A stretch of DNA of 34,309 nt from Oscillospiraceae bacterium (GCA_017465025.1 JAFTXM010000119.1:1-34309); one strand, 5' to 3'; shown: positions 6,874 through 15,896, counted from the first letter of the stretch. The notes: generated by a model not told the origin, from the letters alone. Translations and numbers: made by a program.

Positions 6874-9800
6874 ATGAGACACTTCAAAACTATGGACGGT
6901 AACAACGCAGCCGCCCATGTATCCTACGCATTTACCGAAGTCGCAGCTATCTACCCCATCACTCCCTCCAGCCCCATGGCCGACTATGTTGACCAGTGGT
7001 CCGCTGCCGGAAGAAAGAACGTTTTCGGTTCTACCGTAAAGGTTCAGGAGATGCAGTCTGAGGCCGGTGCCGCCGGTTCCGTTCACGGCTCTCTCAACGC
7101 CGGTGCTCTCACCACCACCTACACCGCTTCCCAGGGTCTTCTTCTGATGGTCCCCAACATGTACAAGATCGCAGGCGAGCTTCTGCCCGGTGTCTTCCAT
7201 GTCACCGCCCGTGCACTTGCAAGCCACACCCTGAGCATCTTCGGCGACCACAGCGACGTTATGGCTTGCCGCCAGACCGGTTTTGCCATGCTGGCTGAGA
7301 CCAACGTTCAGGAAGTCATGGACCTGAGCCCTGTTGCTCACCTTGCAGCCATCAAGGGCCGCGTTCCCTTCCTCAACTTCTTCGACGGTTTCCGCACCTC
7401 TCACGAGCTGCAGAAGATCGAAGTTTGGGACTATGAAGATCTGGCAGACATGGTCGATATGGACGCTGTTGCCGCATTCCGCGCCCGCGCCCTCAATCCC
7501 CATCATCCCACCATGCGCGGCTCCCACGAGAACGGCGACATCTTCTTCCAGAACCGCGAAGCTTCCAACAAGTACTACGAGGCAGTTCCCGCAATAGTCG
7601 AAGAGTACATGGGCAAGGTCAATGCCAAGCTCGGCACCGACTACCAGCTCTTTAACTACTACGGTGCTCCCGATGCAGAGCGCGTCATCGTAGCCATGGA
7701 CTCCATCTGCGACGTTGCAGAGGAAGTCATTGACTACCTGGTCGCACAGGGTGAGAAGGTCGGCCTTGTAAAGGTCCGCCTGTTCCGTCCCTTCTGCGCA
7801 GAAAAGCTCATCGCAGCTATCCCCGCAACCGCAAAGAAGATCGCAGTCCTCGACCGCACCAAGGAGCCCGGCGCACAGGGCGAGCCTCTCTACCTCGACG
7901 TTGTCACCGCACTGGCCAACGCTGGCAAGAACGATGTCACCGTTATCGGCGGCCGCTACGGTCTCGGTTCCAAGGACACTCCTCCCGCCTCCATCTTCGC
8001 CGTGTACAACGAGCTGAGCAAGGCTGAGATGAAGCGCCAGTTCACCGTCGGCATCATTGACGACGTTACCTTCATGAGCCTTGAGGAAGTTCCCGCACCC
8101 GCAACCGCTCCCGAAGGCACCATCGAGTGCAAGTTCTGGGGTCTGGGCGGCGACGGCACCGTCGGCGCAAACAAGAACTCCATCAAGATCATCGGCGACC
8201 ACACCGACAAGTACGTTCAGGCATACTTCCAGTATGACTCCAAGAAGACCGGCGGCGTCACCGTTTCCCACCTGCGTTTCGGCGACAAGGCCATCAAGAG
8301 CCCCTACTACATCAACAAGGCCGACTTCGTAGCCTGCCATGTTCCTTCCTACATCACCAAGGGCTTCCCCATCGTCCGTGACGTCAAGCCCGGCGGCGTA
8401 TTCCTCGTGAACTGCCAGTGGAGCTTTGAGGAGCTGGAGCATCATCTTGATGCCGCCTCCAAGCGCTACATCGCCAACAACAATATCCAGCTTTACATGA
8501 TCAACGCTATTGACCTTGCCAAGAAGATCGGCATGGGCAAGCGTACCAACACCATCCTCCAGTCCGCATTCTTCTCTCTGGCAAAGGTCATGCCCGAGGC
8601 AGAGGCCATCCAGTACATGAAGGACGCAGCTGAGAAGTCCTACATGAAGAAGGGCCAGGATGTTGTTGACATGAACTTTGCAGCCATCGACGCCGGCGCC
8701 ACCGCTTACGTCAAGGTTGAGGTTCCCGCAGCATGGGCAAATGCCGAAGATGTTGCCGTTGCCGACACCAAGACCGGCCGTGCCAAGACCGTCAAGATGG
8801 TCAAGAACATCCTCGATCCCGTTGACAAGATGGACGGCGACTCCCTGCCCGTTTCCACCTTCGTCGATCACGCAGACGGTACCTTCGAGCTGGGCGCAGC
8901 TGCCTATGAGAAGCGCGGCATCGCCGTCTCCGTTCCCCAGTGGACCGCAGAGAAGTGCATCCAGTGCAACCAGTGTGCTTTCGTCTGCCCCCACGCCACC
9001 ATCCGTCCCTTCGCACTCACCGCTGAGGAAGCAGCCGCTGCTCCCGCAAACGCCAAGATCGTTGACATCAAGGCCGGCAAGGGCAAGGGCGAGTACAAGT
9101 ACGCAATGGCAGTATCTCCTCTGGACTGCATGGGCTGCGGCGTCTGCGTCGGTCAGTGCCCTGTAGGCGCAATCGAGATGGTTCCCATGGAGAGCCAGAT
9201 CGCAGAGCAGGATGTCTTCAACTACATGGTTGAGAACGTCACCGAGAAGAAGGATATGCTGGGCACTGACGTTAAGTTCAGCCAGTTTGCACAGCCCTAC
9301 CTCGAGTTCTCCGGCTCCTGCGCAGGCTGCGCCGAGACCAGCTATGCCCGCCTCATCACTCAGCTCTTCGGCGATCATATGCTCATCTCCAACGCTACCG
9401 GTTGGTCCTCCATCTGGGGCGGCCCCGCTGCCACCTCTCCCTACACCGTCAACAAGGAAGGCAAGGGTCCCGGCTGGGCCAACTCCCTCTTTGAAGACAA
9501 CGCAGAGAACGGCCTTGGCCTGCACCTGGGCCAGAAGAAGATCCGCGACGATCTGAAGCCCTCTGTTGAGTACATTGCAGCAAATGCTGAAGATGCCGAG
9601 ATCAAGCAGGCAGCTCAGGATTACCTGGCCACCTACGACGACGGCAACGCCAACCAGGAGCCTTCCAAGCGTCTCGTTGCTCTCATCGAGGCCAAGGGCG
9701 CACACTGCGACGCCTGCAAGAACGTTCTTGCAAAGAAGGACTACCTGAACAAGAAGTCCACCTGGATATTCGGCGGCGACGGCTGGGCATTCGACATCGG

Positions 9801-10398
9801 CTTCGGCGGTGTTGACCATGTTCTCGCTTCCGGCGAAGACGTCAACATCTTCGTATTCAACACCGAGGTCTACTCCAACACCGGCGGTCAGGCTTCCAAG
9901 GCTTCCAACATCGGTCAGGTTGCACAGTTTGCAGCTGCCGGTAAGGAGCTCAAGTCCAAGTCCCTCACCGAGATCGCAATGACCTACGGCTACGTCTACG
10001 TCGCTCAGATCGCAATGGGCGCCAACAAGATCCAGACCCTCAAGGCCATCGCCGAGGCAGAAGCCCACAAGGGCCCCTCTCTCATCGTTGCCTACGCTCC
10101 CTGCGAGATGCACAGCATCAAGGGCGGCATGGAGAACTGCCAGAAGGAAATGGACAAGGCTGTCAAGTGCGGCTACTGGAACCTGTACCGCTTCAACCCC
10201 AATGCAGAGAACAAGTTCACTCTCGACAGCAAGGAGCCCGCAGGCGGCTACCAGGAGTTCCTCATGAACGAGGCCCGTTACAACCGTCTGACCCGCGAGT
10301 TCCCCGAGCGTGCAGAGCGTCTGTTCGCAGCATCCGAGGAGAATGCAAAGGCCCGCTACGAGCACCTGCTCAAGCTGAAGGCTCTCTACGAGGCATAA
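6874..10398 (+). CDS. nifJ: Pyruvate:ferredoxin (flavodoxin) oxidoreductase
   Basis: A 1174-residue single-chain PFOR, the normal length. It converts pyruvate and CoA to acetyl-CoA, CO2 and reduced ferredoxin and is central to anaerobic energy metabolism. Domain order is visible: N-terminal pyrimidine-binding domain with YPITPSSPMADY, transketolase C-like and gamma domains, an insert with two ferredoxin-type clusters (C695-C698-C701-C705 and C752-C755-C758-C762), the proximal-cluster motif CAGCAET (C816/C819), and the thiamine-diphosphate site GGDGWAFDIGFGG near residue 967 with NTEVYSNTGGQASK. The ATG at 6874 gives the family start MRHFKTMDGNNAAAHVSYAF; GGAG lies 12 bases before it. Codon choice is extremely selective, with almost no ATA, marking very high expression. 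The gene is monocistronic. Confidence 0.97.
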   Translation: MRHFKTMDGNNAAAHVSYAFTEVAAIYPITPSSPMADYVDQWSAAGRKNVFGSTVKVQEMQSEAGAAGSVHGSLNAGALTTTYTASQGLLLMVPNMYKIAGELLPGVFHVTARALASHTLSIFGDHSDVMACRQTGFAMLAETNVQEVMDLSPVAHLAAIKGRVPFLNFFDGFRTSHELQKIEVWDYEDLADMVDMDAVAAFRARALNPHHPTMRGSHENGDIFFQNREASNKYYEAVPAIVEEYMGKVNAKLGTDYQLFNYYGAPDAERVIVAMDSICDVAEEVIDYLVAQGEKVGLVKVRLFRPFCAEKLIAAIPATAKKIAVLDRTKEPGAQGEPLYLDVVTALANAGKNDVTVIGGRYGLGSKDTPPASIFAVYNELSKAEMKRQFTVGIIDDVTFMSLEEVPAPATAPEGTIECKFWGLGGDGTVGANKNSIKIIGDHTDKYVQAYFQYDSKKTGGVTVSHLRFGDKAIKSPYYINKADFVACHVPSYITKGFPIVRDVKPGGVFLVNCQWSFEELEHHLDAASKRYIANNNIQLYMINAIDLAKKIGMGKRTNTILQSAFFSLAKVMPEAEAIQYMKDAAEKSYMKKGQDVVDMNFAAIDAGATAYVKVEVPAAWANAEDVAVADTKTGRAKTVKMVKNILDPVDKMDGDSLPVSTFVDHADGTFELGAAAYEKRGIAVSVPQWTAEKCIQCNQCAFVCPHATIRPFALTAEEAAAAPANAKIVDIKAGKGKGEYKYAMAVSPLDCMGCGVCVGQCPVGAIEMVPMESQIAEQDVFNYMVENVTEKKDMLGTDVKFSQFAQPYLEFSGSCAGCAETSYARLITQLFGDHMLISNATGWSSIWGGPAATSPYTVNKEGKGPGWANSLFEDNAENGLGLHLGQKKIRDDLKPSVEYIAANAEDAEIKQAAQDYLATYDDGNANQEPSKRLVALIEAKGAHCDACKNVLAKKDYLNKKSTWIFGGDGWAFDIGFGGVDHVLASGEDVNIFVFNTEVYSNTGGQASKASNIGQVAQFAAAGKELKSKSLTEIAMTYGYVYVAQIAMGANKIQTLKAIAEAEAHKGPSLIVAYAPCEMHSIKGGMENCQKEMDKAVKCGYWNLYRFNPNAENKFTLDSKEPAGGYQEFLMNEARYNRLTREFPERAERLFAASEENAKARYEHLLKLKALYEA

Positions 10399-10421
10399 TC
10401 CTCAAAGCAAAAACCAATAAC

Positions 10422-10455
10422 AAAGGAGCTTCCCGATTTGGGAAGCTCCTTTTCT
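10422..10455 (+). terminator. Intrinsic terminator of the PFOR gene
   Basis: The stem AAGGAGCTTCCC/GGGAAGCTCCTT has a five-base loop and ends in TTTTC. It lies shortly after the stop codon. Confidence 0.9.
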
Positions 10456-10478
10456 CTTTGAAGACAAGAATACAAATA

Positions 10479-10516
10479 AAAAGCTGCCGCAGATATTCTG
10501 CGGCAGCTTTTATTTT
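10479..10516 (-). terminator. Terminator of the membrane-protein gene (bidirectional)
   Basis: The stem AAAGCTGCCGCAG/CTGCGGCAGCTTT with a short loop is flanked by A and T runs, so it can act in either direction. The same 11-bp stem core recurs in the terminator at 26772. Confidence 0.8.
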
Positions 10517-10541
10517 CATATCCAATTACATATCCAGCTTT

Positions 10542-11402
10542 TTATCTCAGCCTCTCAAAGCCGTCCTGAGGCTGTTCTTCCACTTCTTTTTCGCGGCGAA
10601 GGAGATTGGATATCATGATCCATGTGTACATCAGAAGCATGGCGGCGGTGGCGCCGTACATAAGCTGCATACCCATATAGCGCTCATCGGCGATGACCAG
10701 AATACACAGCGCACAGCCCATCATACAAAAGAAAAGACTGCGCCAGGGGTTGGCCTTGCCGAAGGCAAAGCCCGCAATGTGATAAAAGGCATTGATGACG
10801 ACGATGTGGGTGATTATCTCAGGGGCATAGGCCCAGAGCACGCTGTTGATGGCGTTTATCTTATATGTAGCCACAAGCCACATACAAAACATCAGAATGG
10901 GCCAGAAAGCGCAGAAGCAGGAGAGCTTGGGTACGGCGGCATGGGGCTTGTTGGCAGAGGTAAGGTGCAGCGGGAAGAGAAGCCCGTTTACAACGGCAAG
11001 CCCCGCCAGAATTTGCAGCACCTCGGCATTTTTATCCGTCTCCGCAGAGACAAGCAGCATAAGGCCGCCCGCACTCATCACTACACCGCAGAGCCAGCGC
11101 AAAACCGTGTAGATCACGTGCTCATTGCGCAAGGCATCGTAAAAATTCTCCGGCAGATAGTAGCGCTCAAGGCGCAGCTTATCCACAAAGCGAAGGAACA
11201 TCAGGGCCGCCGCAAGGCAAAACAGGGGCAGCGCGTAATTGAAAAAGCTTTTGTCCACAAGACCCTCTTCATTGAAGGCCATCATCACCTGCAGCCAGCG
11301 CACAAAAACGCCGAAGGCGCCTGCGCCCGCCACATAGCAGCAGATCTCAAGCGCTCTTTTGCGCATGAGATATTTTTCCATTGAAAGATCTTTTTCAGGC
11401 AT
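10542..11402 (-). CDS. Multi-pass membrane protein of unknown function
   Basis: A 286-residue protein that I do not assign to a named family. It has about eight hydrophobic segments, including VAGAGAFGVFVRW, FFNYALPLFCLAAALMF, GVVMSAGGLMLLV, LAGLAVVNGLLFPL, FWPILMFCMWLVA and SLFFCMMGCALCILVI. Short cytosolic ends are rich in charged residues (N-terminal MPEKDLSMEKYLMRKR, C-terminal RREKEVEEQPQDGFERLR). No transport signature, catalytic motif or signal peptidase site is evident. The ribosome site before the ATG at 11402 is weak (GGGA); a second ATG at 11381 is possible. It stands alone between terminators, divergent from spoIID. Confidence 0.7.
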   Translation of the reverse strand: MPEKDLSMEKYLMRKRALEICCYVAGAGAFGVFVRWLQVMMAFNEEGLVDKSFFNYALPLFCLAAALMFLRFVDKLRLERYYLPENFYDALRNEHVIYTVLRWLCGVVMSAGGLMLLVSAETDKNAEVLQILAGLAVVNGLLFPLHLTSANKPHAAVPKLSCFCAFWPILMFCMWLVATYKINAINSVLWAYAPEIITHIVVINAFYHIAGFAFGKANPWRSLFFCMMGCALCILVIADERYMGMQLMYGATAAMLLMYTWIMISNLLRREKEVEEQPQDGFERLR

Positions 11403-11443
11403 AATTTCTATCCCGTTTCATTAAAATAATAGCAAAGTGCCCC

Positions 11444-11481
11444 GTCCGGCTCATAGCCGGACATGCGCCGTATTCCGGCGC
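11444..11481. repeat. Two back-to-back hairpins upstream of spoIID
   Basis: GTCCGGCT-CAT-AGCCGGAC (perfect 8-bp stem) is followed after two bases by GCGCCG-TATTC-CGGCGC. No T-run follows either, so they are not ordinary terminators. A further CCGGAC copy stands at 11484. Confidence 0.55.
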
Positions 11482-11557
11482 TTCCGGACTTATCTCAGGC
11501 TCAGGCACAAATTGTATTTTATACTTAAAACAATGTCCCGTCAAGTGTGGAGGTCAT

Positions 11558-12532
11558 ATGCTGAGAAAAACCCTGATAATTTCGTACGCGGTGCTCTTTG
11601 TCGCCTTTGCCGCGCCCTTTGTATATTCAGTCCTCTGTTCGGCTCAGGAAAAAAGCCGGGACGCAGAGCAGAAAAATGAACAGCAGCTTCAGGCAGAGCT
11701 TAGCCGCAGCATACGCCTTCTGGATCAGGGGACAAGCCTTGAAATGGATATGCACAGCTACCTTGTGGGCGTTGTAGCGGCGGAAATGCCCGCCCTTTTT
11801 CCCCATGAGGCCCTGAAAGCGCAGGCTGTGGCGGCAAGGACCTATGCCATGTACTGCGTAGGGCTTGAAAGGCACAAAAACGCCGATGTGTGCTCCTACA
11901 GCGGCTGCTGTCAGGCCTGGATGAGTCAGGACGCGCTCCGCCAGCGCTGGGGTGCGGACTATGACAAGTACAGCAGCATGGTCAGCGCTGCGGTAAGGGA
12001 AACTGCGGGGGAATATCTGGGCTATGAGGGTCAGCCGGTGCTGGCGGCCTTCCACTCCTCCTCTGCCGGGGCTACGGAAAACAGCGCCCAGATATGGAAC
12101 GCCACCCCTTATCTCATCTCCGTACCAAGCCCGGAGACGGAGGAAAATCTCCCCCAGCTCATAAGCCATGTGAAAGTCGCGCCCCTTGACCTGAGAGATA
12201 CCATACTCTCCCAGTACCCCCATGCAGACATGAGCGGAGCGCCGGAGGGCTGGCTGGGCAGGCTTTCAGAAACTGCGTCCGGGCGGGTGGACAGCCTTGA
12301 GATAGGCGCGGTCCCGGTACCGGGAACAAAACTGCGCCAGCTTTTTTCCCTGCGCTCCACCGACTTTCGCCTTGAATACGACGGCAGTGACTTTGTCTTC
12401 ACCGTCGCCGGCTACGGACACGGCGTGGGCATGAGCCAGTACGGAGCCAAGCTCATGGCGGAAGCGGGCGCGGACTACAGGAGCATTTTAGCCCACTACT
12501 ACCCTCAAACCTCGCTTTTGCATTTTTCGTAG
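11558..12532 (+). CDS. spoIID: Stage II sporulation protein D (SpoIID/LytB)
   Basis: A 324-residue membrane-anchored peptidoglycan lytic transglycosylase needed for septal wall removal and engulfment of the forespore. There is one N-terminal transmembrane segment (about residues 5-27). The SpoIID domain begins with MDMHSYLVGVVAAEMPALF, in which E76 matches the catalytic Glu. HEALKAQAVAARTYA follows, then a Cys-rich loop (C112, C117, C118) at the place where clostridial SpoIID binds zinc, and the C-terminal signature GYGHGVGMSQYGA. GGAGG lies before the ATG. The gene is solitary and its last 28 bases overlap the 3' end of folA on the other strand. Expression by the mother-cell factor sigma-E is expected from family knowledge; I cannot see a clear sigma-E box. 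Confidence 0.93.
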   Translation: MLRKTLIISYAVLFVAFAAPFVYSVLCSAQEKSRDAEQKNEQQLQAELSRSIRLLDQGTSLEMDMHSYLVGVVAAEMPALFPHEALKAQAVAARTYAMYCVGLERHKNADVCSYSGCCQAWMSQDALRQRWGADYDKYSSMVSAAVRETAGEYLGYEGQPVLAAFHSSSAGATENSAQIWNATPYLISVPSPETEENLPQLISHVKVAPLDLRDTILSQYPHADMSGAPEGWLGRLSETASGRVDSLEIGAVPVPGTKLRQLFSLRSTDFRLEYDGSDFVFTVAGYGHGVGMSQYGAKLMAEAGADYRSILAHYYPQTSLLHFS

Positions 12533-12996
12533 ACGCAAAAACGGTAGCGCACGCCGTCCTCCTCCTGCCAGGGGCCTTCCTCGGTACAGCGCCAGTCAGG
12601 GTTTCTGTCCAGATTGGGGAAGAAGGCGGTGCTTTCGGGCTGTGCGTCTATCTGGGTAATATATACTCTGTCCAAATGGGGGAAAAACTGCATATACACG
12701 GAGGCGCCGCCTACCACAAAGGCCTTCTCAAAGCCCTCGGCGGCCTCAAGAGCCGTGCCCACATCCTTTGCCACCAAAGCCCCCTCGATCTCAATGGGCC
12801 GGCGGGTCATAACTATGTTGTGGCGGCCTTTCAGGGGCTTGCCTCCGGGAAAGTCAGCAAGGGTGTTCCGTCCCACAACGATGGCGGCATCCTTTGTCAT
12901 GCGGCGGAAAAAGGCCCTGTCCGCGTGCAGCACAAGAGGCTGGGTACCCTCCGCACCAATGCCCCAATCGGAATATACAGCTACTATTGCATCCAT
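12505..12996 (-). CDS. folA: Dihydrofolate reductase (divergent)
   Basis: A 163-residue DHFR, reducing dihydrofolate to tetrahydrofolate with NADPH. It is recognised by the N-terminal strand MDAIVAVYSDWGIG, the acidic residue D26 in LHADRAFFRRMT (equivalent to E. coli D27), the cofactor loop VVGRNTLADFP, VMTRR, and FVVGGASVYMQFFPHLDRVYIT. The usual LPW/NLPAD stretch reads PLVLHAD, so the conserved Trp (E. coli W22) and Pro are replaced. GGAAGG precedes the ATG. Its end overlaps spoIID tail-to-tail by 28 bases with no terminator between them. No thymidylate synthase gene is nearby. Confidence 0.88.
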   Translation of the reverse strand: MDAIVAVYSDWGIGAEGTQPLVLHADRAFFRRMTKDAAIVVGRNTLADFPGGKPLKGRHNIVMTRRPIEIEGALVAKDVGTALEAAEGFEKAFVVGGASVYMQFFPHLDRVYITQIDAQPESTAFFPNLDRNPDWRCTEEGPWQEEDGVRYRFCVYEKCKSEV

Positions 12997-13022
12997 AAAA
13001 ATATCCTTCCAGATTCAAAGCG

Positions 13023-13041
13023 TTTGGAAAATACTTCCAAA
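13023..13041. promoter_or_regulatory. Inverted repeat in the folA upstream region
   Basis: TTTGGAA and TTCCAAA form perfect 7-base arms around a five-base spacer, about 27 bases upstream of the folA start. It could be an operator or a leader stem. No binder is known. Confidence 0.35.
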
Positions 13042-13155
13042 TGCGGTTTTTCCTTGAAATACCGGCGATTTTGCCTGTTTCAGGTTTCGTGACAGTATAG
13101 CACAGGAACAAGGGTAAAAGCAACCGAATAATATGAATTTGTGGAGGTGGTGCAG

Positions 13156-14022
13156 GTGAAATTTGCCATTGTGGGAGGCGATGTGCGTTGCGCCCGGCTC
13201 AGCGGGCTTTTAAGCGGAGACGGGCACAAGGTGCTCAGCTTTGCCCTTGAAAAGCTCAGCTTGCCCGCAGGAGTAGTGAAGGCCAGCTGCCTGCAAAGCT
13301 GCGTGTACGGGGCAGACTGTGTGGTGCTGCCCTGTCCGGCGGAGAGCGGCGGGCTGCTCAACGCGCCCTATTCCGACAACGTTCTGAGAATGCAGGAGAT
13401 AATCTCCGCCCTGTGGCCCTATCAGCTTTTGTGCGGCGGAAACTTTTCCGAGGAGAGCGCCGCGCTTATACAGAGGGCGGGCCTGAAAGCCGGAGATATG
13501 CTGCGGCGCAGTGACTTTGTGGTGGGCAATGCGGACATTACGGCAGAGGGGGCTGTAGGGCTGTTGCTTAAAGAGAGCGAGCGCTGCGCCCGGGGCGCAA
13601 GGGTGCTGATCTGCGGCTGGGGCCGGATAGGGAAGCTGCTGGCCGCAAAGCTGAGCGCTCTGGGCGCAAATGTGACTGTGACGGCGAGAAAAGGCGCGGA
13701 GCTTGCCATGGCGCAGGCCCTTGGATACGGCGCACTGAGCTATGCCAGACTGGAGCAGGAGGCGGGGAGCTTTGACTGGGTGGTGAACACTGTGCCCGCC
13801 CGGGTGATAAGCGATGCGGCCCTCTGCCTGATGGCGGACGACACGCTTATTGTGGAGCTGGCCTCAGCCCCCGGCGGCTTTGATGCGAAGCTGGCGGAGA
13901 ACATAGGGCTGAAGGTCTGCCTTGCGCCGGGGCTGCCCGGAAAATGCGCGCCCCTGAGCGCCGCCATGCTTATGAAGGAGACCATATACAACATTATAGC
14001 CGAACAGGAGGAACAGGGATGA
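13156..14022 (+). CDS. dpaA: Dipicolinate synthase subunit A
   Basis: A 288-residue protein (SpoVFA type) that, with subunit B, oxidises the lysine-pathway intermediate to dipicolinic acid in the mother cell for the spore core. The N-terminal Rossmann-like segment starts KFAIVGGDVR; a second nucleotide-binding fold has VLICGWGRIGKLLAAKL with GWGRIG at 154-159, resembling NAD(P) dehydrogenases. Conserved pieces include LPCPAES and LAPGLPGKCAPLSAA near the end. Among several in-frame GTG codons, the one at 13156 is chosen because GGAGG lies 8 bases before it. The last codons overlap dpaB by four bases (ATGA). It is divergent from folA and expected to be under late mother-cell control. Confidence 0.93.
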   Translation: MKFAIVGGDVRCARLSGLLSGDGHKVLSFALEKLSLPAGVVKASCLQSCVYGADCVVLPCPAESGGLLNAPYSDNVLRMQEIISALWPYQLLCGGNFSEESAALIQRAGLKAGDMLRRSDFVVGNADITAEGAVGLLLKESERCARGARVLICGWGRIGKLLAAKLSALGANVTVTARKGAELAMAQALGYGALSYARLEQEAGSFDWVVNTVPARVISDAALCLMADDTLIVELASAPGGFDAKLAENIGLKVCLAPGLPGKCAPLSAAMLMKETIYNIIAEQEEQG

Positions 14023-14591
14023 AAGAAAAGCTGAAACTGGGGCTGGCGCTTTGCGGCTCTTACTGTACATATGAAAAGCTTTTTGCGGCAGCGGAGAAGC
14101 TCAGGGCCGACTATGAGCTTTTCCCCATTATGAGCGAGACCGCCGCCGCCACCGACAGCCGCTTCGGTACTGCGGCAGAGCATATTGAAAGGCTGGAGGC
14201 CCTTTGTGGCAGAGCGGTCATAAAAAGCATCCGCGAGGCGGAGCCTTTAGGGCCGAAGCTTCAGCTGGATGCGCTCATAATAGCTCCCTGCACCGGCAAC
14301 ACCCTTGCAAAGCTGGCCCACGGCATTACCGACAGCGCCGTCACCATGGCGGCAAAGGCCCATCTTCGAAACGGCAGACCCCTTGTTATCGCCTTTTCCA
14401 CCAACGACGGGCTTTCCGGCTCGGCAGAGAACATAGGGAGGCTCCTGAACCGCAGGCACGTCTACTTTGTCCCCTTCGGGCAGGACGATCCGGAAAACAA
14501 ACCCCGCTCTCTACAGGCGGACTTCTCCCTTCTGGGGGAAACAGCGGCGGCAGCCATAAGGGGAGAGCAGCTCCAGCCTATTTTGAAGTGA
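14019..14591 (+). CDS. dpaB: Dipicolinate synthase subunit B
   Basis: A 190-residue flavoprotein-fold protein (SpoVFB type), partner of DpaA in making dipicolinic acid. It shows the flavoprotein-family N-terminus LGLALCGSYCTYEKLF, the central APCTGNTLAKLAHGITDS and the phosphate-binding-like PLVIAFSTNDGLSG. The ATG overlaps the dpaA stop (ATGA), with AGGAGG just upstream, showing translational coupling. A terminator follows directly, so the operon contains just these two genes. Length is normal for the family. Together with spoIID it indicates a true endospore former. Confidence 0.93.
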   Translation: MKEKLKLGLALCGSYCTYEKLFAAAEKLRADYELFPIMSETAAATDSRFGTAAEHIERLEALCGRAVIKSIREAEPLGPKLQLDALIIAPCTGNTLAKLAHGITDSAVTMAAKAHLRNGRPLVIAFSTNDGLSGSAENIGRLLNRRHVYFVPFGQDDPENKPRSLQADFSLLGETAAAAIRGEQLQPILK

Positions 14592-14608
14592 AAAATTCCC
14601 AGAAAATT

Positions 14609-14638
14609 AAAAAAGGGTGCTTGTAATGCACCCTTTTT
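14609..14638 (+). terminator. Terminator of dpaA-dpaB
   Basis: The stem AAAAGGGTGC/GCACCCTTTT with a 7-base loop is flanked by A and T runs. It may also serve the convergent acyltransferase gene. Confidence 0.88.
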
Positions 14639-14656
14639 GATATTAAACTTATATTG

Positions 14657-15772
14657 TCAGTGGACAAGCTTGCGGAGCAGCGGTATCTTCTTCAAAATAA
14701 GGCTCAGCAGCACGCAGACCGCGCACAGGATAAGCGAGCGGAAGACATTGAAGATATAGCCGTCAGCCACGTGGAGATACTCAAACACCGTGGACAGCAG
14801 TATCCAGTGGAAGTAGTACACAGAGAGGCTTTCCCGGCTGACAATGTCCATCACCCGGCAGAGCTTTCCGCGCCCGGAAAGCCAGACATCCAGCCGCTGG
14901 CAGAGAATGAATACGGCAGCGGACAGGAAGGCGTCGGGCAGATTTTCGTGGCTTGCGAAGATATTGTCGTAGGTGCTGCCCATAAGCTCGGAATTGACCC
15001 ACCACTCACCGTACAGCCCCAGACCCGACAGCAGCACCACAGCAAGCAGCACCGGCGTTGAGATTTTCAAAAGCCTGTCCCTGTACTTGTGGAGAAGCCC
15101 GCCCAGTATGAAATAGAACAGCATACAGGAATAAAGGGGGCTGGACATGGGCTGGAACATACGGAAAGCGCCAAAGTTGGCGGCGTTGAGCACCGGGATC
15201 GCCGGCTGGAAGAGCATAACATCGTCCAGCAGAAAGCAGAACACCAGCAGCATCCCCATAAAGGGCAGCAGCAGCTTCACCCCGTACTGGCTGTGCTCGC
15301 ACTGGTCAAAGGCCGCCTTGATGATGGGAAACCACACGTAAAGGCAGATGAGCATAGGCACAAACCAAAGATGGTTTATGGCTATCCCGCCCACATCCTG
15401 CAAAAGCAAAAAGACATTCACCATCTTCGTCAGATTCCAGGAGGCAAAGTCCACCCCATTGTATAGCCCGATGAGCACGAGAGACACGGCCCGCCAGAAA
15501 ACATATTGCAGGGATATGACAAGAAGGCTTTTATAATGCTTTTTCAAATTCAGGGGTCGGTTGAGAAGCAGCGCACCGTTCACCATCACGAAAAGCGGCA
15601 CGGTGCAGGCGTAAAAGCCGTAGACAAAGCGGCGGAAAGCCACGGAAAAGCTGATGTCTGCCGCAAAATCAATATCTCCTGCCCAGGAATAGTGCAGCGC
15701 GCAGAGATTTATAATTGCCAGAACCTTTACCAGATCCAGATAATGCTGGCGCTTTTTATTCTCCAAGCCCAA
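14657..15772 (-). CDS. Membrane acyltransferase (acyltransferase 3 family)
   Basis: A 371-residue integral membrane protein with about ten transmembrane helices. The N-terminus YLDLVKVLAIINLCALHY carries the family's basic-residue-to-His pattern at the end of helix 1, and a typical second segment FVYGFYACTVPLFVMVNGALLL follows. Members transfer acetyl or other acyl groups to peptidoglycan, exopolysaccharide or teichoic acids; the acceptor cannot be read here. A C-terminal extracytoplasmic SGNH hydrolase domain, as in OatA, is absent. The start is a TTG at 15772 (or the next TTG at 15766) behind a weak GGCGG site, so the N-terminus is uncertain by a few residues. No glycan-synthesis genes are adjacent. 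Confidence 0.82.
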   Translation of the reverse strand: MGLENKKRQHYLDLVKVLAIINLCALHYSWAGDIDFAADISFSVAFRRFVYGFYACTVPLFVMVNGALLLNRPLNLKKHYKSLLVISLQYVFWRAVSLVLIGLYNGVDFASWNLTKMVNVFLLLQDVGGIAINHLWFVPMLICLYVWFPIIKAAFDQCEHSQYGVKLLLPFMGMLLVFCFLLDDVMLFQPAIPVLNAANFGAFRMFQPMSSPLYSCMLFYFILGGLLHKYRDRLLKISTPVLLAVVLLSGLGLYGEWWVNSELMGSTYDNIFASHENLPDAFLSAAVFILCQRLDVWLSGRGKLCRVMDIVSRESLSVYYFHWILLSTVFEYLHVADGYIFNVFRSLILCAVCVLLSLILKKIPLLRKLVH

Positions 15773-15896
15773 CCACCGCCTTTCAAAACTTTTGTTATTT
15801 TATCAGAAAAACGCTCCTTTGACAATGCTGCCGCGGAACAATCTTTGTGTCAGTCCGTCATAAGGACAAACATTATATAAGGAAGGAATGACTGTG

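Noticed and set aside
6853..10365. Very long open frame (1170 codons) antisense to PFOR
   Set aside because: It arises from the biased third positions of a highly expressed gene; its product is Val/Leu/Cys/Gly-rich low-order sequence without motifs and no ribosome site.
10167..11384. Plus-strand frame of 405 codons running out of PFOR
   Set aside because: It begins in another frame of PFOR, crosses two terminators and covers the membrane-protein gene on the opposite strand.
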